Source: Adiantum capillus-veneris (Eukaryota > Streptophyta > Polypodiopsida > Polypodiales > Pteridaceae). Taken from it: a stretch of DNA of 64,000 nt. Below, piece after piece: positions 12,554 to 21,696 of the stretch. Below the pieces are notes generated by a model that saw only the letters and a program-made list of their open reading frames with translations, ran no database searches and was not told the origin of the DNA. The DNA lies in contig CM043959.1 of assembly GCA_014529385.2 (NCBI GenBank), forward strand, positions 9,882,809 through 9,946,808, given 5' to 3'. Numbering within the stretch: the stretch's first letter is position 1; every line of letters begins with the position of its first letter. The translations under genes were made by a program, and so were the position numbers.

Positions 12554-12828
12554 GTGCTTAAGGAGAATCTTGTTTGAAATATTATCTCATGCAATGCATT
12601 GATAGCAGCTACATGTACGTCTCATTAAGTACAAAAAGTGCTTGAAGAGCTTCATGTTCGGAATGTGATCTCATGGAAAGCATTGATTGTGGGATTTACC
12701 CCAAGGGTAGAGAATCCTTGATGAGATTGTTGGCAAGGGTTGCTCGAGAGAGATGCTAAGCTAGGAGATGCTATGGCTGATATGTATGCCAAATATGGTA
12801 CCCTACAAGGGCCTAGAGCCTCAATGAA
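12554..12828 (+). pseudogene. Pentatricopeptide-repeat (PPR) gene remnant
   Basis: The frame from 12554 gives two pieces of a PLS-class PPR pattern: 'NIISCNALIA' and 'LEELHVRNVISWKALIVGFT' (compare VFDxMPxRNVVSWNALIxGY), followed near 12768 in another frame by 'MADMYAKYGTLQGPRA' (compare NALIDMYAKCGxLxxARxVF). PPR proteins bind organellar RNA in plants. Only about two repeats survive, with stops at several positions. It sits inside the left block of element D, which suggests capture of host sequence; insertion-free host origin is unlikely because C's gag flanks D. Confidence 0.6.
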
Positions 12829-13204
12829 TTAATAAGTCCGCCCATACTCACAATTCAAATGGCCGCCCAAGGGCCACAACCTTGGCCACCCAAAAGAAAA
12901 ATTAAGGGCTTAGTGTGTAAATGGGGAAAATAAATAAAAAAAGAAGAGAAGCCTTCGTGGCGAGCAACGTGAAGAGAGTGCAGGGGAGAAGAAACCTACT
13001 CGCGCAAGTCGCATGGGAGCTCAGACAAAGTCGCACTAGTGGAGAGAATCGCTCAGAACCCATGGCAAGCACATTCGGAGCCACTCCAGCCTGATTTGGA
13101 GGAGGTCAAAATAGCGGCTGCCACATCATAGGGTGGCTACCGATTAGCGACATCGCTAATGGGTTGGCCAATTTTAGAAGGTGCATGCAATCAAAGGTAA
13201 TCTA

Positions 13205-13212
13205 TTATAAAG
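13205..13212 (+). promoter_or_regulatory. TATA-like box in element D left LTR
   Basis: TTATAAAG is followed by a CT-rich stretch (13228-13285) of the sort found at LTR transcription starts. No transcript evidence is available. Confidence 0.4.
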
Positions 13213-13309
13213 AAAAGGGGGCGGCTCTCTTGGGGTTCTCTCCTCTTTGGATGGTCTCTTATTCTCCTCTTTCATTGAACCCCTTCTCTCCCGGGGAAGA
13301 AATTTAAGA

Positions 13310-13720
13310 GGCGATAAGCTCGCTTAAGACAAGCTTTCCTAAGCTCTCTAACCTCATTAGCCAAGCCTAAGCCGGATTATCATAAACTCTAAGCTAAGCT
13401 TCATAAGCTCCTTAAGACAAATCCTAATCTCTCTCTCATTAGTCAAGCCTAAGCAATCCTTAACCCAGATTTTCTTAAGCTCCTTAAGCCAAAGCCTCTT
13501 GCTCTCTAAGCCATAATCCTCGACACTCATAAGCCATCAAAACCTTAACCGGGATTATCATAAGCTCTCTAAAGCAAGCCAGCTTAATCCCAAGCTCTCT
13601 AAACCAATCCATGATAATCCTAAGCTCTAAACCAAGCAATAAATCCTAAGCCGAAGCTCCCATAGCCATAGCGGGAAGAACATCAACTCTCTTTCAACCT
13701 TGAAGGAGCAGAAGGAAAAC
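13310..13720 (+). repeat. TAAGC/CTTAAG-rich degenerate repeat block in D LTR
   Basis: Short motifs such as CTAAGCTC, AAGCCTAAGCC and GGATTATCATAAGCTC recur irregularly. The same block appears at 17090-17220 in the right LTR and inverted at 16930-17080. Copy number differs, suggesting slippage or exchange among LTR copies. Confidence 0.7.
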
Positions 13721-14073
13721 AAAGCAGACCAGGGTAGTTTTGGTAGATAAAATAAGGCGAAAGGATCATATTTGGTACTATTATCATCGGATTATACTTT
13801 AGCATCATTACTAAATCTAGATTTTCTTAATTAGCACTTGGATTAAGGCAAGTTAAACCTTGTACGGAGCATAAACTCCTCTATTAATGTTTGATTAAGC
13901 AGGGATATTGTTGGTTATTTGTTTTGAGTTATCAAGCTTTGGAATCTGGATCAAGCTATCTGTTTTAATCTCTATCTCCAGTAATTGTGTCTACTACAAC
14001 TCTCTTCCGCGCACCTCTCACAGCCAGAGGCCCCGTTCCTTCTCGACTCATCTTTCGACCACAAATTCCCCTC

Positions 14074-15060
14074 CACCCCCTCTGAACCTGCACAGCCTCC
14101 GGTATGTGCCAACCGGTCTTCAAGCTGCATCTTCTATAAATACCTTAAATTACTTCTCATCAAGCTCACGTAGTTGGTAAAGACATGTAAAACAAAAGAA
14201 GGTTTATATCATAGCATCAATAGTCTAGATCAATTATCTAGTAGCTGTCCCATCACAATCTTTGAACCGTAGTGGTCGTATCTCCAAAGCATTCAATTAT
14301 GAAAAAGTTGTTTAGTGAACCCCGCCAAACTCAAGTGCTCCAGTTACTTATGCACAGGCTTGACCACCATCAGCTTTCTTTAGGGAACCCTGTCAATCTC
14401 AAGTATTCCTTACTCTGTTTGCACATGGAATGGTCGTCAAGTCCTCTACTTCAAGTTCTGGTAGCAGAACCATCTCAAAAAATGTGAAGATACTATAACA
14501 ATTGTCCAAGATGTCAACTGGAAGCTAGCCATGTAAGCTTATTGATCATATAACCAAAAACTCTTCTGTCTTAGTATAAATCCAAAAAAAAATCTATTGC
14601 CAAGTAACCTGCTACAGGAAAATAAATAAAATCCTTAAATCTGCATGTTGCTCTTCAATAGCTCCCAAGATCAAATGGGATGATAAGAAATTGCCCCAAT
14701 AGTGGCGCAGAATAATATTTAGATGAGCATACATATCCTCTATCGATCAACTTCAAGCATTTTTGCTCCAAATATGCAATTCTGGATCTAGCAGAAAGAA
14801 ACCACAAAGTATACCCAAAAATACCCATCAATAATGAACCTGTTTTTGAAGATCTTTCAAATCTCCTGGATCAAATACCATTACGATCATATCATTGATG
14901 GGCTCTGCAATACACTAGAGCTTCACCTGAAGCATAGTGCAACACCCACATCTCATAAACTTTTGGTAACTTAAGGTCATTACCAGCAAGAATTAAATAA
15001 TTATGACTCCCTTTTACTAGTAGCCAGGACATCACTCACATAAGAATTACTAGGGATAGT
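14074..15060 (-). other. Interior of element D, possible exon-like remnants
   Basis: No complete ORF. On the minus strand two short protein-like stretches appear: one near 14843-14930 ('EPINDMIVMVFDPGDLKDLQ') and one near 14670-14790 ('RIAYLEQKCLKLIDRGYVCS'). Each ends next to sequences resembling splice signals. I do not recognise the protein. They may be continuations of the unidentified ORF at 15069-16549, which would mean a gene with introns was caught in the element. Confidence 0.3.
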
Positions 15061-15068
15061 ATCCAGAT

Positions 15069-16549
15069 CTAGCCACATTTAACACATTGTCCAAAGAAAT
15101 GAAAAACCCTGTGCACTTTGCGCAGTATCAAGGATGATTTAGCATCATCACCCCCTCTAGCTTCATAGCCATTACAAAAAACCTTAAGACTTTCTGGACC
15201 TGTATCATCAGAGAGATTTTTACCTGGGTTTTGAGTTTGATAATGGAGAATAGCTTTATCTTTAAGATATTCATCCATAACATCTTTGGAAAAATCACCC
15301 TTGTAAGTCTCATTAACATTCATCAAAACTATAGGAGTTGGCTCCTCTTGAAGCCTGGATATAAGCATAGATGTAAAATCCATGTCAATATCCTATTCAC
15401 AATCAGCATGATCTGGGAAATCTTCAATATCGTCCTGTACTTTCTCGTATGCATCCATGCTACTTAGCAAGCCATTATAACTTTGAAAAGGTTCATCAAG
15501 CACCCCCTCTGAAGGGGTACATGCATCACAAAGCTCTTCTATACTACTATAACCCTCTTCTTCATATTGGGCCAAAAACCCATCAATTATGGAATCTTCT
15601 TCTGTGATAATAGAATCACCATCATATTTCTAGGAGAAACCATAGGTTCATTGGCATTATCAGGTCCACAATATCGGCCACTTCATGAGCTATTGTATAC
15701 ATAATAGCTTTATTTATGAAATCATCTGTAGTAAATCTGCTACCCGGCTCAGTTATAGTGCTGATAGATCCATTAGAAGCCTGTAGTGGCTCATCTTCTT
15801 GATATACTTTTTGAGAGCATCCCATGTCAAGGTCAGTAGCTTGTAAATTTTTTGTTGTACAGTATAGCTCTTCACTAGAACCATTATCCAAGGTAACTTC
15901 CATGCCAGTAATCTTTGAAAAAAATCATATATTTGTGTTTCAGAATTAATTTCATTATGTACCTTTGCTAGGCTGCTCAAAATATGGTCCTTTGAAGTTG
16001 AATTTGCTTCTTCCAAAACTGTATTTGCCTTGGCTTTACTTCTTGTAGAAATATGATCCCAAAATTGATCATAATTAAGGAACTGCATCTGATCCCCTTC
16101 TTCTTTAAAGAAAACAATCTGGATTCGTTCGTTAATCTCTTTCATTGCCAACTCTATAATCTTTGAGCTTTCGTGAACAAACGCATCTGCAAAATAGTCC
16201 CACTGTGTGGGATATGTTTCGGCCAGTTCTCGAACCTTATCTTTAACTCGGAGGTTACAACTTCTTTAAAGGTCGAAATCATCCAATCTTCTGGAATTCC
16301 TTGGCTCTTCATCTCTGCTTTATAGCATGCAAGGAGTCCATCTTGATCATGGCCTTGAAAATTTCCATATTGTTCATGTACGGCATCAAGTGCCATCTCC
16401 ATTGCATCATCCATATGCTTTCTCATCTTCATTGGTTTTAATTCTTGCAAACATAGCTGAATTAAGCTCAACATTTTTGGCAGATCTGCAGTAGCCGCTA
16501 GACCTTTATCAAATCTATTGAAATTGTAATCTTCAATAAACTGCGTCAA
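15069..16549 (-). pseudogene. Unidentified ORF (about 480 codons) in element D interior, broken
   Basis: Reading leftwards from about 16549 the coding signal continues through three frame switches: 16549 to about 16255, then about 16255 to 15905, then 15905-15622, then 15617-15069. It begins about 60 bp inside the minus LTR end (16613). The N-terminal third is helical in character ('MRKHMDDAMEMALDAVHEQYG', 'SKIIELAMKEINERI'); the last part is acidic. I see no zinc knuckle, protease, reverse transcriptase or integrase motif and do not recognise the family. It could be a lineage-specific gag, or host coding sequence carried by a non-autonomous element. An in-frame TAG separates the last two ORF segments near 15391. 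Confidence 0.45.
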
Positions 16550-16612
16550 CTCTGTTGGAATCTCAATATTTACCTCCCACCCCGGCTCGTTTCACGTCAG
16601 GTTCACCAAGAA
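16550..16612 (-). other. Primer-site region of the minus-oriented LTR in D
   Basis: On the minus strand, directly after the LTR terminus CGACA (16613 on this strand reads TGTCG), comes TTCTTGGTGAACC followed by a segment ending GAAACGAGCCGGGG. Element A has the same arrangement after its 5' LTR, so this is the junction between LTR and interior. The complementary tRNA was not identified. Confidence 0.6.
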
Positions 16613-17081
16613 TGTCGAGGGATTTTTATTCGAAAGGTGAGCCAGGAAGGCACGGGGCCCCTAACTGTGAGAGGTGTGAGGCAAAGAGTTGCAACAGAAG
16701 CAAATAATGCCGACAAAGCTTAAAAACGACCAATTGAAACTTGATAACTCAAATCGAATATTGAACAGTACCCTATTTTAATCAAATATTAATGGAGGAG
16801 TTTATGCTCCTTACAAGGATTATCCTGATTTAAACCAAGTACTAATCAATAAAATCAATAATGAATTGCCTTGTCCTACCATCTGCTTCTTCCCGCTATG
16901 ACTTAGGAACTTCGACTTCCAATGGCCGTTTGACTTGGCTTAAGATTTATGATTGAATTCCGGGTTAAGGGGCTTAAATATGGCTTAAGATTTATGGCTT
17001 AATTCCGGGTTAAGGGGCTTAAGAATGGCTTAAGAAATCTTAGCTTAGAGTTTATGATAATCCGGCTTAGGCTTAGCTAAG
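16613..17081 (-). repeat. Minus-oriented LTR fragment of D type
   Basis: The 3' terminus (TGTCGAGGG on the plus strand) is at 16613, next to the primer region. The fragment continues to about 17081, where it meets a plus-oriented copy head to head. It contains a local duplication of a GGCTTAAGATTTATG...GGGGCTTAA unit (about 16937-16980 and 16982-17020) not present in the opposite arm. Confidence 0.75.
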
Positions 17082-17479
17082 AGGCGAAAAGCTCGCTTAA
17101 GCCAAGATTTCCTAAGCTCTCTAATCTCATTAGCCAGACCTAAGCCAGATTATCATAAACTCTAAGCTAAGCTTTCTTAAGCCATCCTTAAGCCCCTTAA
17201 CCCCGAATTAAGCCATAAATCTTAAGACAGATCAAACGGCCATTGTAAGTCGTAGTTCCTAAGCCATAGTGGGAAGAAGCAGAAGGTAGTACAAGGCATT
17301 TCATTATTGATTTTCTTGATTAGCACTTGGTTTAAAGCAAGATAATCCTTGTATTCAATCTGTCTGTTTAAAGCTCTGTCTGGATTATTTGTGTCTGTTG
17401 CAACTCTTTTCCTCACACCTCTCACAGCCAGGAGTCCCATGCCTTCGCGGCTCACCTTTCGAATACAAATCCCCCGACA
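17082..17479 (+). repeat. Plus-oriented right LTR fragment of element D
   Basis: It aligns with 13310-14073 and ends in full as TTTCGAATACAAATCCCCCGACA-type sequence at 17479, directly before the ACGA duplication. With the preceding minus fragment it forms an imperfect palindrome of about 350 bp per arm. The U3 half of this LTR is missing. Confidence 0.75.
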
Positions 17480-17483
17480 ACGA

Positions 17484-18140
17484 TAATTGCTGTGAAGAAG
17501 GGAATTATGTGCCAGAATGTCCTCATTTGATGAGGAAAAGAGGTAGTATCTACCCAGGGGGAGAGGCCAAGCATCATTTAATGGTTTGAGGCAGCAGGCA
17601 ATTGAGAATCCAGTGCAGCAAGCCCAAAGATATGGTGGTGAACTCCCTAGGGTGAACATCATTGGGGTGGATAAACAGGATGTTGAAGTGTTGGCAAACA
17701 AAAGAGCTAGAGCTAAAAGGGAGACAAAGACTGAGTCGGAGACTAGAGCTCCTAAGGGCAAGGATAAAGTATACAAGGGGAAAGAGAAGCCTAAAACTAG
17801 CAAGAAAAGAAGGTGTTGCATGATTAAACAAACGGATTTCCAGCTTGGGTACAACCATCCAGAGTATGATTTGGTGAGTGATGTCCAAAGTCAAATAGCT
17901 AATATTACTTTTGGACAGTTGTTGGCATTGAACCCAACGTTGAGGAGACAGTGGTCGACTAGCATTAGCACCAGGCTACCAAGGGGTAAGGGCAATGTGC
18001 AAGCGATGCAAAATATGGCACTCAGGGTTGGTAGCCCGACAGATGTTCTTCCTTTGGAGGATGCTGTCATCGAGAAAAGGATGTACGTTCAAGCCTATAT
18101 AGATGGTGGAGCACAGGTTTGTGTCATGATGAAGCTTCAA
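17484..18140 (+). pseudogene. Element C gag C-terminus and start of protease
   Basis: After the ACGA duplication the C frame resumes with 'NCCEEGNYVPECP', a decayed CCHC zinc knuckle, then a Lys/Arg-rich linker (17690-17815). A 185-codon open frame at 17586-18143 leads into 'YVQAYIDGGAQVCVM', which corresponds to the retroviral-type aspartic protease signature (A-L-I-D-T/S-G-A-x-x-x-V-M) with Gly replacing the usual Ser/Thr. A stop near 17587 and a frameshift near 18120 break it. Confidence 0.7.
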
Positions 18141-18600
18141 TGAGGGAAACAAGTGTTAAAGCGGTAACCAAGTTGAACATGCGCATGAGGATGGCTAACC
18201 ATACTAAAGCTAGGTGTTTGGGTGTGGCCCAAGACTTAAGAGTGAAAGTTATGGGCATTGAGTGCCTAGTTGACTTTTTTGTGATGAAAGTTAGGGTCTA
18301 TGTATATCTTATCATCTTGGGTAGGCCGTGGCTATTGTCAATAGGTTCCAAACATGATTAAGAAATTCAGGTGTTTACCTTGCCTGATAAAGAAAAAGGG
18401 AGGCATGTGGTTGTGGATCTCAAGACCAAGGAAACCCATTTTCATCCTATGGCGGCAAGGGAGAAGGATGACACCACCAACTATGAGTATGAGATTGAAA
18501 CGGCCTATGATGAAGGTTATATAGATATAGAAGAAGGAGGAAGCAAGGATGATATGCACAAGATTGATTTTGCCTTGTTTGGGGTCATTGTGGAATAACT
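18119..18600 (+). pseudogene. Element C protease C-terminus and linker
   Basis: The frame ends with 'YVYLIILGRPWLLS', matching the conserved Y-D-x-I-L-G-R-x-W-L segment at the end of Ty3 proteases. A further short open stretch (18371-18598), acidic at its end, represents the linker towards reverse transcriptase. Frame changes separate the two. Confidence 0.65.
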
Positions 18601-18759
18601 TTGTGCAAAAGAGCAGGTGCAAGCATAGGTGCATGCCATAGGTAATGAAGAGGTGATCAATATGCTAAGTGGAGACTTGACCAAGTAGGAGAAAGAAATC
18701 TATGTCCAGTTGTGTGCATCTTTTTCGAACTTATTTGCAAAGGAGTATAAGGATATTTG

Positions 18760-19631
18760 AGGAGCCAAGGGTGTTTAGCACAAAATAATCCTCAAGGAAG
18801 GATACAAGACTAAGGTGCAGAAGCCAAGGAGATTGGGTGAAATTCAAAAGGAAGCCCTTTGGCAGGAGATCAATCAATTACTGGATGCAGGTATTAAATA
18901 CCCCATGAAGCAGTAAGAGTGGGTTTCCCTGGTGGTTATCACTCCTAAAAAGAATGGAAGATAGTGGGTGTGTGTTGATTATAAGCCATTGAATGCTGGG
19001 ACCAAGAGGAATCACTACCCATTGCCATTCCAGGATGAGATTTTGAATCAGGTGGCTGTCCATGAGAGGTATTCCACCATGGATGGGTTTTTAGGTTACT
19101 TTCAAATAGGGATTTCTATTGAAGACCATCTGAAGATGCATTCATATCTCCATGGGGTTGCTTTGCATACCGCCGAATGCCTTTTGGGCTAGTGAATGCC
19201 TATGCTACCTTTCAATATTGGATGAACAAGGTTTTTGTTCCCTATCTGGGTAGGTTCATTAGGGTTTTGATGGAGAACATTGGATGTTATAGCTGAAGGG
19301 AGGATCATTTATCAAAGCTACGACTGTGTTTTCAGAGGCTGGATGAAGAGGGAGGTCAGTTGAACCCCAAGAAGTGCAGATTAGCACAAGCCCGAGCATC
19401 ATTGTCGGGCCGTGTGGTGTCACAAAATGGGATTGAAACGGATCCAAAAAAGGTCAAGGATCTACTTGATGGAGCCTCCTTTCAGTGCACAGAGTTTGGC
19501 GTTGTTTGTGCCCAGGTTGAAGTATTTGTTGAGGTTTTTTGGATGTTGTCGTAGTATGTATACCCCTTCAAAAGAGGGCGTAGTTGGTGCATGGTTTTGA
19601 ATGGGATGAAGAAGCTCGTATCTTTTGACGG
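18760..19631 (+). pseudogene. Element C reverse transcriptase and start of RNase H
   Basis: Recognisable Ty3 landmarks in order: 'EINQLLDAGI', 'VVITPKKNG', 'VCVDYKPLNAGTKRNHYPLPF', 'YSTMDGFLGYFQI' (containing the first catalytic Asp), 'RMPFGLVNAYATFQ', then 'PKKCRLAQ...FLGxVVSxxGI'-type sequence and the RNase H linker 'FEWDEEA'. The second catalytic motif (Y-x-D-D) is gone: 'RVLMENIGC' stands in its place. Stops near 18917 and 18961 and frameshifts near 19130 and 19510 add to this. It stops at 19631 in the left ACGG copy, where B begins, and continues at 49985. Confidence 0.8.
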
Positions 19632-20596
19632 TGTCATTCCGTGGCATGTGCATAATGGGAAAACTAAAATATCTACCTCACTCTCAATGCTTTTGTTATG
19701 TGGGACGGAATGATATAATGTACATAGTGTGATCTATGCGAAAATAGATGCCATGTTTGAAGTCGTGTACGTACCTTGCTGGGCGGGCGAGGCCCTAGAT
19801 GTGGCAGTATGGCATTCTTTTTCATATAAATATATGCCTATTTATCTTTATAAATGTATAAATGTCAAGTGTATCTAAATGGCACCCTCGTTTTGCCTAG
19901 AAAGTTCAATGCGAGCAATCTCGGCCAAAAATAACAGGTTTTGTGTGCAGGCGTAAAAGACGTTTCTAAAGTGCTTATCAAGTGGTAAAATGATATTCAA
20001 AATGAAATTTTAGCCCAATGAATTTATCCACAAATTTTGGGATTTCTCCTAGCTTGTTTGGGCTTTTTACGGACAAAAAGAGACATTTTTGGCTAAAAAT
20101 GACCATAAAATGATTAAAAATAGACTAAAAATAGCTCAAAATACCACATAAACTATGGTGAAATCTTTGCTCAAGTTGTGTTAGAAATTTATATCCAATA
20201 ATGAGCTCATTCGGTCACATGAGCAAGGAGATACAACCATTCCTTTACAGGGTGCTAGTGCAGTCCCGTGTTGCTTCCTCTACATGGTTGAGGCTGTGAG
20301 GCCTCCAATTAGGGTTTCCCCTGCTCAAATAACTACTTGGGCTTCTCCAATGAAGTACTAAAGCTTCCATGAAAGTTCACAACAAAGAATCGAAGCGTAT
20401 ATTTAGGGTTTTTAACGGGTCGAATAAGCACTGCATCTCTGCAATTCGGAGCGAGGCTACACCTAATCTTCACACACACAAGAGTTTTGCGTTATTCTTG
20501 GTTCTTTTTCAAAGTGGATCTTTCATGGATGGATTTTTGTTCTACCATGTAGAGGACAACGGAGAGACAAGTTGAATGAGTTTTGTTCTTTTTTAA
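19632..20596 (+). repeat. Left LTR of element B (3' end deleted)
   Basis: It aligns with the right LTR of B (45572-46028 and 49420-49880) over nearly its full length and preserves the uninterrupted site (CATTTTTGG near 20090) where the CACTA element sits in the other copy. After about 20533 it diverges: a segment containing CTACCATGTAGAGGACAACG is present here but not in the right LTR, and from about 20597 the sequence becomes gag. The last roughly 110 bp of the LTR and the primer site are therefore lost. Confidence 0.75.
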
Positions 20597-20944
20597 AGAC
20601 GCTTTCACAAAGGAGCTTGTTTTCTTTAATGATGGAAAAATTCACTTAAGTGAAACAGGTAATCTCTTGGGATCAAACTTTAGCAAAGGTGGGATGAAAA
20701 AGATAGTTGAGGACATGGATACAACCCATGTACTCAATGGTTGAGATGGCATGGCTACTACCCATGCCATCTCAATGGTGGAGGCAGTTGTCTATGGGTT
20801 GAAGGTGGAGCCTATAAAGCAAACAAAAGTCAGGGTTTGAGAAGAAGCATATAATGGTATTGGAGATCTATGGCCATGCGCTATAGAATCTGCAAATGAC
20901 GAATAAAATGACTACAGAGGTTTTACATGAAGCTGGAGACTGCA
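20597..20944 (+). pseudogene. gag: Element B gag fragment, unit 1
   Basis: Encodes a frame beginning 'KELVFFNDGKIHLSETGNL', homologous to 'RILVLWKDKKIHLKETREM' in the gag of element A (29590-29650), then 'GGMKKIVEDM'. After a local rearrangement ('ATGGATACAACCCATG...') it reads 'AISMVEAVVYGLKV', matching A's 'VALVEVATYGLQV'. Stops follow. It is the duplicate of the gag remnant in unit 2. Confidence 0.65.
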
Positions 20945-21374
20945 TTTGGGCAGAAAAAGTCTATTTGAAGCTCACACATTTATTGAGCAGTGACCAGAGC
21001 TCGAAAACAAGCAAGAAGATCCAGAAAGTGTATGCTTTATGTGGTTATGAAGGCCTAAGCGTAGATATTTTATGGTTGAAGAAAAGGTTTTACATGTGAA
21101 AGGGCTCTTAGGAAATTTAAGGCAACTTGGGTAAAGGAAGACATGTGGTCAGTGGTAAAAAGAAAAGTGTGTGACTCGACTTCACATATCTGCATGAGGG
21201 AGGCCGAAAAAGTCTTATTCCATAAAAAGTTTATAGAACAAGTTTCTGGACAAAACGGTCCGAGCAAGCAGAAAGGAAAAGGGCGTTTTGAGCATTTTTG
21301 CATCTCACGCACATAGGCTAATTCTGCACTGATTAGGAGATATTCAAGTTTTCGTGCTCTGCTGTATTAGCTGG
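20945..21374 (+). repeat. LTR-A fragment left of the copia insertion
   Basis: Starts inside LTR-A at AGAAAAAGTCTATTTGAAGC (equivalent to 27832 in A's left LTR) and runs to GTATTAGCTGG, where the minus-strand copia begins. It resumes at 26650 (GCGGGGAGG). The paralogous uninterrupted sequence TTAGCGGGGAGG in the two full A LTRs shows the original site. Confidence 0.8.
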
Positions 21375-21696
21375 TGTAAAGAATGAGGATGCAAGAGAGC
21401 TACACAAGACAAGCACAAAGCACACAGAGATGGAAAGCTTCTTCTTCTTCTTCAAAGAAAAGAGAGTACAAAATGACTAAGTGCTAAAGCTGAAAAATAG
21501 CACATATGTACATGCGGTCACTAAGTGTGTACTCGCTAGAAGCGTACTAGGCTGGCACTATAAGTGTAGTCCAGCTGTAGAATCACTGGCAGAGATCCTC
21601 CGTGTAGGTCACCTAACGCGCCAATGAGTAAATGCCGTAAGCGGCCAAGACCTGTAGTGGATGCCAGCTCAAGGTGTAGAGCTCGACATCTCAACA
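21375..21696 (-). repeat. 3' LTR of copia element 1
   Basis: 322 bp, near-identical to 26331-26649 apart from a few substitutions and a short indel (CCAGCTGTAGAATC here, CCTGTAGAATC there). The 3' end of the polyprotein frame runs into its first bases. Confidence 0.93.

Larger units (their letters stand above)
12049..14073 (+). repeat. Left LTR (or LTR-derived block) of element D
   Basis: It opens TGTCGTG and closes with a CTCACAGCC...TTTCGACCACAAATTCCC segment that aligns to the 3' end of element A's LTR (…CTTTCGAACACAAATCCCCCGACA, shown here in part). The terminal CGACA and the primer region expected next are missing. A TATA-like TTATAAAG lies at 13205-13212, just before a CT-rich leader. 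At about 2 kb it is far longer than A's 793-bp LTR; the extra sequence includes a PPR-like remnant and a TAAGC-rich block. D's right LTR lacks the corresponding part, so the original LTR length cannot be checked. Confidence 0.6.
12049..17479 (+). mobile_element. LTR element D, internally rearranged, with ACGA target duplication
   Basis: D starts TGTCGTGATG at 12049 and ends CCCCCGACA at 17479, flanked by ACGA at 12045-12048 and 17480-17483. The reading frame of C's gag continues across the joined flanks, which confirms both boundaries. Termini TGTCG...CGACA equal those of element A, and the LTR ends of D and A are clearly related. The interior is abnormal: a plus-oriented LTR on the left (to about 14073), a minus-oriented interior with primer region and unknown ORF (about 14080-16612), then a minus LTR fragment facing a plus LTR fragment. 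A PPR-like remnant lies in the left portion. Confidence 0.8.

Noticed and set aside
13310-17220. TAAGC-rich blocks as telomere-like or satellite DNA
   Set aside because: Motifs are irregular, match no plant telomere repeat, and align with LTR copies of element D.
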